Origin: Candidatus Kaiserbacteria bacterium RIFCSPHIGHO2_02_FULL_54_11b
GTDB taxonomy: Bacteria; Patescibacteriota; Minisyncoccia; Phycocordibacterales; UBA2100
Direction of reading: 5' to 3'
Length of the DNA stretch: 5,437 nucleotides
NCBI GenBank assembly: GCA_001781275.1
Contig: MFLH01000042.1
Location: 1-5,437 of the forward strand
Shown: one piece after another, positions 1-4,931 of the stretch
How positions within the stretch are numbered: position 1 is the stretch's first letter
Layout: each line of letters begins with the position of its first letter
Made by a program: the position numbers and the translations under genes
The notes under the pieces: generated by a model
Database searches by the model: none
What the model was told of the DNA's origin: nothing
Seen by the model: the letters and a program-made list of their open reading frames with translations, nothing else

Positions 1-516
1 CCGCAACTGCTCTCATGCCCTGTCGGCGAGACACTCGTCAATGGGAACTGTGTCAGTGCGCAGTGCACAAAAGCGGGATACCCACGTTGCAGCACCGACG
101 GCTCCTCGATCGAATACCTGGACGACGAATGCACGCCGCAGCGCACCAAGTGTTACTACGCATCGTATGGGTACGGGTGCGTGGAACACGGAAGCGAAGT
201 AGCATGCCTCACACCCAAGGCCCCGACGGTAGATTTCACCGTCCAGCCGACACTCCTGCGCTCTGGCTCATCCGTACAGGTGACGCTGCAGGCGCAAGAC
301 GTGGAACAATGCTCGATCGAGAGCTCCGCAAACCTCACCGACGGACGCCTGTTGAACGGCTCCCTCGGCAACGACTGGAGCGTCTCTGCCGACTACCAAT
401 CGAAGCCCATAACCGGCCAAACCTTTTTCACCCTGCACTGCGACGGCATCCTTGAGGGTACATCGGTAGACCAGGTCGTGACGGTCAATTTGGTACCCAA
501 AGTCATCGAATTGTAG
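1..516 (+). CDS. Cysteine-rich secreted protein, C-terminal part (5' end outside window)
   Basis: The frame is open from base 1 to a TAG at 514-516, giving 171 residues of a longer protein. The first 70 residues carry eight cysteines (about residues 6, 17, 22, 30, 44, 51, 60, 69), including a CPVGETLVNGNCV segment, a pattern typical of disulfide-bonded extracellular modules. From about residue 75 a Thr/Val/Ser-rich segment with alternating hydrophobic residues follows, with two further cysteines near 104 and 147 and a Trp near 126. This resembles the Ig-like beta-sandwich domains at the ends of many CPR surface proteins. I do not recognise a named family. The signal peptide, if any, lies upstream of the window. 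No intrinsic terminator is visible after the stop, and the next promoter starts 22 bp later. The reading frame is well supported by composition and length; the cell-surface role is inferred. Confidence 0.75.
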   Translation, partial: PQLLSCPVGETLVNGNCVSAQCTKAGYPRCSTDGSSIEYLDDECTPQRTKCYYASYGYGCVEHGSEVACLTPKAPTVDFTVQPTLLRSGSSVQVTLQAQDVEQCSIESSANLTDGRLLNGSLGNDWSVSADYQSKPITGQTFFTLHCDGILEGTSVDQVVTVNLVPKVIEL

Positions 517-537
517 GTGCATAAGGCCACATACATA

Positions 538-566
538 TTGCACTTCTGTTTTTCCTGGGTTATACT
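538..566 (+). promoter_or_regulatory. Sigma70-type promoter for the rplC-rplD-rplW-rplB operon
   Basis: TTGCAC (538-543) and TATACT (561-566) are separated by 17 bp, each one or two bases from the sigma70 consensus. Transcription would start near 573, giving a leader of about 110 nt before rplC. The promoter sits just after the upstream stop codon, which makes rplC the first gene of the unit. Confidence 0.8.
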
Positions 567-579
567 CCCGCCACGCTAT

Positions 580-630
580 GTCCAGCCCCAGTTTTGGGGT
601 TTACTTCAGGAAACAAAACTGGAGCTGGAC
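580..630 (+). promoter_or_regulatory. Long leader hairpin of the ribosomal-protein operon
   Basis: Bases 580-596 pair with 614-630 over 17 positions with a single C/A mismatch (587/623). Left half: GTCCAGC then CCAGTTTTG. The 17-nt loop can close further through TTT/AAA pairs (600-602 with 611-613). The stem would begin only about 7 nt after the predicted transcript start. No T-run follows the 3' arm, so it is not an intrinsic terminator. Ribosomal-protein operons are often controlled by leader structures bound by one of their own products, and L4 does this for the E. coli S10 operon. Such a role here is inference; a 5' mRNA-stabilising stem is the alternative. Confidence 0.7.
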
Positions 631-682
631 CAATGGTACACAAGCGCCGATGCGCCAATGTGCCAGGCGCGATTTCTATTTT

Positions 683-1309
683 ATGACAGACAAATTCATT
701 CTCGGTACAAAGGGGCGCATGACGCAGGTCTTTGATGAAGTCGGTGCCGTGCACGCCGCGACGGCTGTTATCGCCACTCCCATGACCGTCACGCAAGCTA
801 AGACAGTCGAGAAAGACGGCTATGCGGCAGTGCAGGTGGGGAGCGGAACGCGCAAGGAGAAAAATTTGAGTGCGGCCTTGAGGGGGCATTTGAAGGGCAT
901 TGGGAGCTTCCGGTACCTTCGTGAATCTCGACGGTTTGCAGCTGGCAGTGAACCCTTGGCAGTTGGAGCAAAAATTGACGCGTCAATTTTTACGCCCGGC
1001 GATGTCGTCGAAGTCTCCGCCATCTCAAAGGGAAAGGGATTCCAGGGCGTGGTGAAGCGGCACGGATTTCACGGCGGGCCACGAAGCCACGGACAGAAAA
1101 ACAAGGAGCGCGCGCCTGGCTCTATCGGCGGCGGTGGCCGCGCGGGCGGGCGCGTGGTCAAAGGTATGCGTATGGCAGGGCGCATGGGTGGCGAGCGCAT
1201 CACGGTAAAAAATCTACGCGTCTTGCAGGTGGACCCCTCCACCAATACGATACTCATCTCCGGCGCGGTACCCGGCCGCCCCGGTACGCTCGTCGAGATA
1301 CGCGGCTAA
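683..1309 (+). CDS. rplC: 50S ribosomal protein L3
   Basis: L3 binds 23S rRNA early in large-subunit assembly and reaches toward the peptidyl-transferase centre. The product is 208 residues, close to the usual bacterial length of about 209. Family signatures are visible: the KFILGTKGRMTQVF start, SKGKGFQGVVKRHGF at 115-129, GMRMAGRMGGERITV at 161-175 and GAVPG at 194-198. The ATG at 683 was chosen because homology begins there. In-frame ATGs at 578 and 650 would lengthen it, but 578 lies in the leader hairpin region and the added residues do not look like L3. No Shine-Dalgarno sequence is visible. The segment around 147-153 reads GSIGGGG, where E. coli L3 has GSIGQNQ, so the glutamine that PrmB methylates in E. 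coli has no counterpart. It is the first gene of the unit and ends 5 bp before rplD. Confidence 0.96.
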   Translation: MTDKFILGTKGRMTQVFDEVGAVHAATAVIATPMTVTQAKTVEKDGYAAVQVGSGTRKEKNLSAALRGHLKGIGSFRYLRESRRFAAGSEPLAVGAKIDASIFTPGDVVEVSAISKGKGFQGVVKRHGFHGGPRSHGQKNKERAPGSIGGGGRAGGRVVKGMRMAGRMGGERITVKNLRVLQVDPSTNTILISGAVPGRPGTLVEIRG

Positions 1310-1314
1310 TCACT

Positions 1315-1986
1315 ATGGAATCAAACGTTTACAACGCAGCGGGTAAGAAGACTGGCTCTGTGCAATTGCCCGAGAGCGTGTTTGGTGCGAAGTGGAACGA
1401 CGCACTCATGCACCAGGTTGTCACGTCCATGCAAGACAATGCGCGCACCAATGTGGCGCACACCAAGGGCCGTGGCGATGTGCGCGGCGGCGGCAAAAAG
1501 CCGTGGCAGCAAAAAGGGACGGGTCGCGCGCGGCACTGCTCGATACGAAGCCCCATCTGGAAGGGCGGCGGTGTCGCCCATGGGCCACGCAACGAAAAAG
1601 TGTTTGCACGAGGTATTCCCACAAAGATGCGCTCGCAAGCGCTGGCGATGGCCCTTTCTAAGAAGGTCGCGGACGGCGCGGTGCTCTTCCTGGATTCATT
1701 TGGCATGAATGCGCCGAAAACGGCCATCGCGAAAAGTACGCTCACGGCGCTCTCGGGTGTACAGGGCTTTGAAAAATTGGCAAGCAAGAAGAAAAATGCC
1801 GCGCTCATCGCTTTTTCCGACAAGAGCGTGGCGGCCGAAAAATCATTCCGTAACATCGGCTCCGTAGCGTGCATCGCGGTACGCAATCTGAATCCGCTCG
1901 CTGTCTTGCGCAGCACCTATCTCGTGATAGAGGATCCGAAGGCTGCTGTCGCAATGATTGAGTCACGTTTGAAACCAAAGAAATAA
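1315..1986 (+). CDS. rplD: 50S ribosomal protein L4
   Basis: L4 is an assembly-initiating 23S rRNA binder whose extended loop lines the peptide exit tunnel. The product is 223 residues, within the family range. The diagnostic loop is clear at about 52-92: GRGDVRGGGKKPWQQKGTGR followed by an SIRSPIWKGGG segment and HGP. The C-terminal half (about 105-220) has the alpha/beta pattern of the globular domain, with NLNPLAVLRSTYLVI near 191-205 matching the usual late motif. The start is 5 bp after the rplC stop and has no obvious SD, so translational coupling to rplC is likely. In some bacteria L4 is also the autogenous repressor of this operon. The leader hairpin upstream would be the natural target if that holds here, but the sequence alone does not show binding. 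Confidence 0.96.
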   Translation: MESNVYNAAGKKTGSVQLPESVFGAKWNDALMHQVVTSMQDNARTNVAHTKGRGDVRGGGKKPWQQKGTGRARHCSIRSPIWKGGGVAHGPRNEKVFARGIPTKMRSQALAMALSKKVADGAVLFLDSFGMNAPKTAIAKSTLTALSGVQGFEKLASKKKNAALIAFSDKSVAAEKSFRNIGSVACIAVRNLNPLAVLRSTYLVIEDPKAAVAMIESRLKPKK

Positions 1987-1990
1987 CCCT

Positions 1991-2275
1991 ATGAACGATT
2001 ACTCACACATTTTGAAACACACACGCATCACCGAAAAGGCAAGCATGCACCAGGGCTCCGGGGTCTACACCTTTGATGTGGCTCCGCGCGCTACCAAACG
2101 CGACATCATGCGCGCGGTGCAGGCACTTTACAAAGTGGTGCCTCGCAAAGTGGCGATCGTCACCGTGCCAGCCAAGAAGGTACGACATATGCGCACAGGC
2201 CGCGAAGGGGTGAAAAAGGGCGGCAAGAAGGCTTATGTGTACCTCAAAAAAGGCGAGACCATCACTATTTCCTAA
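1991..2275 (+). CDS. rplW: 50S ribosomal protein L23
   Basis: L23 sits at the mouth of the exit tunnel, where trigger factor and the signal recognition particle dock. The product is 94 residues, a normal bacterial length. Matching features are RITEKAS at 12-18, with Glu15 at the place of the E. coli docking residue Glu18; VYTFDVAPRATKRDIMRAVQ at 25-44; a basic loop KKVRHMRTGREGVKKGGKK at 62-80; and the final strand AYVYLKKGE at 81-89. It starts 4 bp after the rplD stop without a recognisable SD, consistent with one coupled mRNA. The next gene follows after 31 bp, the longest spacer within the unit. Confidence 0.95.
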   Translation: MNDYSHILKHTRITEKASMHQGSGVYTFDVAPRATKRDIMRAVQALYKVVPRKVAIVTVPAKKVRHMRTGREGVKKGGKKAYVYLKKGETITIS

Positions 2276-2306
2276 CCTAGTTCCTAGCACCTAAAATCTA
2301 ATTCTT

Positions 2307-3155
2307 ATGAGCATCCGAAAATACAAACCCACAACCCCCGGGCTCCGCGGCATGACCACACTCAATTACCGCGAGCTTCTCTCGGGCCACCGGCCGCACA
2401 AGCCGCTAATGCGTGGATCAAAGGGCATGGGTGGGAGAAACTCTCAAGGCCGCATTACGGTGCGCCATCAAGGCGGTGGGCACAAAAAATCACATCGTAT
2501 GGTGGATTTTTATTTCGACAAGAAAAACATCCCCGCACGCATAGCTTCTATCGAATACGATCCGTTCCGCTCAGCCTTTATCGGACTCGCGATATACAAA
2601 GACGGTGAGAAACGCTATGTAATCTTGCCACAAAAAGTGAAAGTGGAAGACGTGATTCTCACGTCCGAATCGGCGCCCTTGAAACCCGGTAATCGCCTGC
2701 CACTTGGCAAGATTCCCGTCGGTACCTTCGTATACAATATCGAGCTCAAGCCGGGCAACGGTGGAAAAATGGTCCGCTCCGCGGGTGTGTTCGCGGAAGT
2801 CGTGGCACAAGATGCAGGCTACACGCACCTCAAAATGCCGTCCACGGAGGTGCGCCGCATCCTCGCCACCTGCTGGGCCTCTATCGGCGAAGTCTCCAAT
2901 GAAGAACATCGCCTTGTCGTCTACGGCAAGGCAGGTCGCACACGCTGGAAGGGCGTGCGCCCCACGGTGCGCGGCACCGCGATGAACCCTGTAGACCATC
3001 CGCACGGCGGCGGCGAAGGCAAGCAAGGCCGCGGGCTCCGCCGCGCCAAATCAATGTGGGGCAAGCCCACGGGCAAGGGGCAAAAGACAAGAACCCCCAA
3101 AAAATATAGCAATGTGTTCATTGTGAGTAGACGTAAAGTAGGCAAACGAAAGTAA
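2307..3155 (+). CDS. rplB: 50S ribosomal protein L2
   Basis: L2 is needed for subunit joining and peptidyl-transferase activity. The product is 282 residues, against about 273-280 in most bacteria. Visible signatures are RHQGGGHKKSHR at 53-64 and the nearly invariant NPVDHPHGGGEG from residue 227, with the two histidines at 231 and 233. The tail (GKTGKGQK-type linker, then PKKYSN..SRRKVGKRK) is of CPR style. Base use changes within the last 22 codons: from about 3087 the gene switches to A-rich codons (ACA AGA ... AGC ... AGT AGA CGT ... CGA AAG), unlike the CGC/GGC-rich body. A second copy of this tail lies 150 bp downstream, in the codon style of the body. The present tail is therefore probably a replacement. 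The ORF is intact, so L2 should be functional. No rpsS follows, unlike in a standard S10 operon. Confidence 0.96.
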   Translation: MSIRKYKPTTPGLRGMTTLNYRELLSGHRPHKPLMRGSKGMGGRNSQGRITVRHQGGGHKKSHRMVDFYFDKKNIPARIASIEYDPFRSAFIGLAIYKDGEKRYVILPQKVKVEDVILTSESAPLKPGNRLPLGKIPVGTFVYNIELKPGNGGKMVRSAGVFAEVVAQDAGYTHLKMPSTEVRRILATCWASIGEVSNEEHRLVVYGKAGRTRWKGVRPTVRGTAMNPVDHPHGGGEGKQGRGLRRAKSMWGKPTGKGQKTRTPKKYSNVFIVSRRKVGKRK

Positions 3156-3173
3156 AGAGGTTCGCAGTCCGTG

Positions 3174-3289
3174 CAGCAACTTTGGCTTCCTCTTGTTGAG
3201 ACGCGCCAAGTTAATTGGAGTCACTGTAAGCAATTCCATTTGAAATGAGTGCTTTGTATCGTCTCTCTCAACCAAGCCAAAGGTTGATG
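3174..3289. repeat. Imperfect long inverted repeat between the two rplB tails
   Basis: The left arm (3177-3202) begins CAACTTTGGCTT and continues through GTTGAGAC. The right arm (3261-3286) begins GTCTC, continues CTCAACC and ends AAGCCAAAGGTTG. CAAC-TTTGGCTT pairs with AAGCCAAAGGTTG with one bulged base, GTTGAG pairs with CTCAAC, and AGAC pairs with GTCT. AGC (3174-3176) and GCT can extend the stem outward across a bulge. About 58 bp lie between the arms, with a small internal hairpin CCAA/TTGG near 3207-3217. There is no T-run after the right arm, so it does not look like a terminator. It is either the inverted ends of a small non-autonomous element or a folded RNA. I do not recognise a known family. 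Confidence 0.6.
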
Positions 3290-3301
3290 CTGGAGCAAGA
3301 C

Positions 3302-3364
3302 GATCCAAAGAAATACTCAAATGTGTTCATTCTCTCTCGCCGGAAAGTAGGGAAGCGGCGCTAA
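3302..3364 (+). pseudogene. rplB: Orphan duplicate of the rplB 3' end (last ~20 codons of L2)
   Basis: Bases 3305-3364 encode PKKYSNVFI-L-SRRKVGKR-R and a TAA stop, matching the last 19 residues of L2 at 17 of 19 positions (the others are V/L and K/R). The two 60-base stretches differ at 19 bases, nearly all without changing the amino acid, so this is not a recent tandem copy. The best shared run is AATGTGTTCATT. Codons CTC TCT CGC CGG ... GGG AAG CGG CGC resemble the body of rplB, so this is more likely the original gene end, cut off by an insertion at about 3301. In frame, an ATG at 3245 would allow a 39-residue peptide ending in this tail; I see no reason to think it is made. Confidence 0.85.
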
Positions 3365-3374
3365 CCACGAATCG

Positions 3375-3404
3375 TTGACAAAAAAACGACAACGGTGGTA
3401 AAAT
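3375..3404 (+). promoter_or_regulatory. Strong sigma70-type promoter for the small membrane protein gene
   Basis: TTGACA (3375-3380, exact consensus) and TAAAAT (3399-3404, one change from TATAAT) are separated by 18 bp. The start would be near 3411, leaving a leader of about 53 nt that contains the 10-bp palindrome AACTATAGTT (3432-3441). A dyad overlaps the promoter: CCAC (3365-3368) and CGTTG (3373-3377) are mirrored by CAACG (3390-3394) and GTGG (3395-3398). This could be an operator covering the -35 box, but the regulator is unknown. Confidence 0.78.
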
Positions 3405-3463
3405 CAAGGAACCTGGGAAAACATCAGTCCGAACTATAGTTGATTTAGCGCACTACTAATTTT

Positions 3464-3733
3464 ATGGCAATTCTCAATACTATACTTGCAATTTTTATAT
3501 CTTCTTTAGTATGGACTCTTGCAATACCGTTTAGTCCTAACATCGGTACAGCGATAGGCTTCGCATTCATATCGCTTATGTCGATTGTGGGGGCTGTGTC
3601 AGGGTGGGTGGTTGCACTTAAACGACCCGGTACAGTTTCGATATGGTGGAAAATCTTTTCATTTTCAACCGTGGCCGTTTTAGCTTATGGCATCTTAAGC
3701 AATCTTGTATACTATCTATTGTATCCTTCATAG
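3464..3733 (+). CDS. Small three-helix membrane protein, function unknown
   Basis: The 89-residue product is almost entirely hydrophobic. Three membrane segments are visible, at about residues 4-23, 27-52 and 62-87, with a short positive loop KRPGTVSIWWK (53-63) between the second and third. No catalytic, metal-binding or transport motif is apparent and I do not recognise a family. The ATG at 3464 follows a leader with no Shine-Dalgarno sequence, as in the ribosomal genes. The gene has its own strong promoter and is followed by the only clear intrinsic terminator in the window, so it is probably a single-gene transcript. Its base composition is visibly more AT-rich than both flanking gene blocks, which may indicate a separate origin, although membrane proteins are often AT-biased. 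It occupies the position where rpsS would normally follow rplB. Confidence 0.7.
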   Translation: MAILNTILAIFISSLVWTLAIPFSPNIGTAIGFAFISLMSIVGAVSGWVVALKRPGTVSIWWKIFSFSTVAVLAYGILSNLVYYLLYPS

Positions 3734-3873
3734 AAAGCCCTATAAAATCTGTCATGGCAGAAATAACGATAATCGGCTGAGTATTTTCCAGTGGCAAAAC
3801 GGAACCGAAAAGAGTTTAGCATTTTCGCCGGAATTGAGCAAATAATTTCTTCTTTGTGTCTTGCATTTCTTGC
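3734..3873. other. Gene-free AT-rich stretch
   Basis: No credible ORF, tRNA or promoter was found on either strand. A weak hairpin, CGAAAA (3806-3811) with TTTTCG (3822-3827), has no T-run. It may be the 3' untranslated part of the membrane-protein transcript, which would end at the terminator at 3874-3931, or decayed sequence. Confidence 0.5.
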
Positions 3874-3931
3874 ACGGCGGGGGATGGGATGATTCCTTTC
3901 GTATGATTCCACCCCGCCGTTCTTTCTTTTT
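3874..3931 (+). terminator. Rho-independent terminator after the membrane protein gene
   Basis: ACGGCGGGG (3874-3882) pairs perfectly with CCCCGCCGT (3912-3920). After a two-base bulge, TGGGAT (3885-3890) pairs with ATTCCA (3906-3911), including one G-U pair, around a pyrimidine-rich loop. The 3' arm runs directly into TTCTTTCTTTTT (3920-3931), the required T-tract. The T-tract lies only on the + side, so it stops rightward transcription and separates the membrane-protein unit from the lysyl-oxidase unit. Confidence 0.88.
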
Positions 3932-3943
3932 ATGATGTATTTC

Positions 3944-3971
3944 TCTAGCTGATGCGGCCGCATCAGCTAGA
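3944..3971. repeat. Perfect 28-bp palindrome
   Basis: The half-site TCTAGCTGATGCGG (3944-3957) is followed immediately by its exact reverse complement (3958-3971), with no spacer and no mismatch. The centre is GCGGCCGC. No T-run follows on either strand, so it is not a standard terminator. It lies 13 bp after the terminator T-tract and 73 bp before the lysyl-oxidase start codon, where an operator for that unit could sit. A symmetric protein-binding site, a recombination site, or an artificial sequence are all possible. Confidence 0.75.
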
Positions 3972-4016
3972 AGCATATGATCACTTCGCACGCAGCTTCC
4001 AGCCGAGCGGGAAATT

Positions 4017-4038
4017 TGCTACATTCTTGATTGAGGGA
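4017..4038 (+). promoter_or_regulatory. Candidate extended -10 promoter and Shine-Dalgarno for the lysyl-oxidase pair
   Basis: TG-C-TACATT (4017-4025) fits an extended -10 element, with only a poor -35 match (TTCCAG, 3997-4002). GAGGGA (4033-4038) lies 5 bp before the ATG at 4044 and is the only clear Shine-Dalgarno sequence in the window; it supports that start. With this -10 the transcript would start near 4032, leaving a very short leader that begins at the SD. The ribosome site is more certain than the promoter. Confidence 0.45.
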
Positions 4039-4043
4039 CTCTC

Positions 4044-4931
4044 ATGCGCAGACTCATAAAAATAATCATTATCCCGGTTCTACTCTCCCTGCCGCTATTC
4101 GGGGCCTATTATGGGTGGGCTAGCTATACTGAAGGGGAGTTAGTAGCCGCAGCTACGTCCACTCCAGCCACCGAGCAGGCACCCGTAGCATTCGTAGATA
4201 CCTCCGACCCCAACGACCTCCTCCCCGATCTTGTGCCGCTGCCGCCACAAGACGTGAAAATACAGATACGCGATGACGGGGCGGTGATGCTCCTTTTCAG
4301 TACCACATACTACAATCAGGGGCGTGGCCCGGTCGAGCTGCGCGCCGACCCAAAGACCAAGGGGGTACGTGCCGACATTGATCGCGATATCTTGCAGCGC
4401 ATCTACCTCAAAGACAAAGAGGATTCCTATCGGGAAAAGGTGGTCGGCAATTTTCTCTGGCATCAGAAGCATCAGCACTATCACTTTGCGGATTTTGTGA
4501 ATTACGATCTCGAGGCGGTCGATGCGCCGAATCATCCCGATCTCTCTGGTATACGCACCAAGACGACCTTCTGTCTGCGCGATGTGAGCCGCGTCGAAAT
4601 GGAGCTCGAAAATCGCGTTGCAGAAGCGGGGTACCGCGTCTGCTACAAAGAACTTCAGGGAGTGTCGGTCGGCTGGGGCGACACCTACTTCTTCGATTAT
4701 CCGGATCAGGGGCTCAACATCTCCGACCTCACCTCTGGCACCTACCGCCTCTCTTTTTACGTGAATCCCGAACGCCGACTCGAAGAAATATCGCTGGAAA
4801 ACAATATCAGCAGCGCTATATTCGATATTAATATGGAAGAACGCACCGTCCATATGTTGAAGCAAACACCCGAGGTCACACCTAAGATCGAACACGTGCA
4901 CCTTGAGCAACCCTTTGGTCTTGGGATATGA
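4044..4931 (+). CDS. Membrane-anchored lysyl oxidase homologue (copper/LTQ amine oxidase)
   Basis: Lysyl oxidases oxidise peptidyl-lysine amines to aldehydes using copper and lysyl tyrosylquinone (LTQ). The 295-residue product has a hydrophobic anchor or uncleaved signal at about residues 4-25, a Ser/Thr/Pro/Ala-rich linker to about 60, then the catalytic domain from about 60 to 262. The copper motif is WHQKHQHYHF (139-148), nearly the same as WHSCHQHYH in animal LOX, giving ligands His143, His145 and His147. Lys173 in KTTFCL aligns with the LTQ lysine (Lys320 of human LOX, in KASFCL). Tyr215 in GDTY aligns with the LTQ tyrosine (Tyr355, in DTY). Cys177 and Cys200 may form a disulfide. NPERRLEEISLENN (241-254) matches the conserved late NP...E.....NN pattern. 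All key residues are present, so activity is plausible. The substrate is unknown. It overlaps the next gene by 4 bp. Confidence 0.88.
   Translation: MRRLIKIIIIPVLLSLPLFGAYYGWASYTEGELVAAATSTPATEQAPVAFVDTSDPNDLLPDLVPLPPQDVKIQIRDDGAVMLLFSTTYYNQGRGPVELRADPKTKGVRADIDRDILQRIYLKDKEDSYREKVVGNFLWHQKHQHYHFADFVNYDLEAVDAPNHPDLSGIRTKTTFCLRDVSRVEMELENRVAEAGYRVCYKELQGVSVGWGDTYFFDYPDQGLNISDLTSGTYRLSFYVNPERRLEEISLENNISSAIFDINMEERTVHMLKQTPEVTPKIEHVHLEQPFGLGI

Noticed and set aside
15..455. 146-codon + strand ORF at the start of the window
   Set aside because: Its Arg/His/Pro-rich translation is a shadow of the cysteine-rich protein frame, which is open across the whole segment.
578..682. Upstream extension of L3 to the ATG at 578
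   Set aside because: The added 35 residues do not resemble L3 and are encoded by the leader hairpins; the transcript would begin only about 5 nt before this ATG.
1329..1916. 195-codon ORF on the minus strand
   Set aside because: It is antisense to rplD and a by-product of its GC-rich codons.
3174..3289. Intrinsic terminator after rplB
   Set aside because: The stem is long and interrupted, its loop is about 58 bp, and no T-run follows the 3' arm.
3156..3304. Group I or group II intron in rplB
   Set aside because: I could not find a group I core (P, Q, R, S elements) or a group II domain V in the spacer, and joining the upstream body to the orphan tail at the shared AAGAC would put it out of frame. 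A degenerate relic cannot be excluded.
3806..3827. Second terminator upstream of 3874
   Set aside because: It has only 6 bp, is AT-rich and lacks an adjacent T-tract; the strong terminator is at 3874-3931.
3712..3963. 83-codon minus-strand ORF in the intergenic region
   Set aside because: It runs through the terminator hairpin and into the palindrome, has low-complexity basic composition, and shows no ribosome site.
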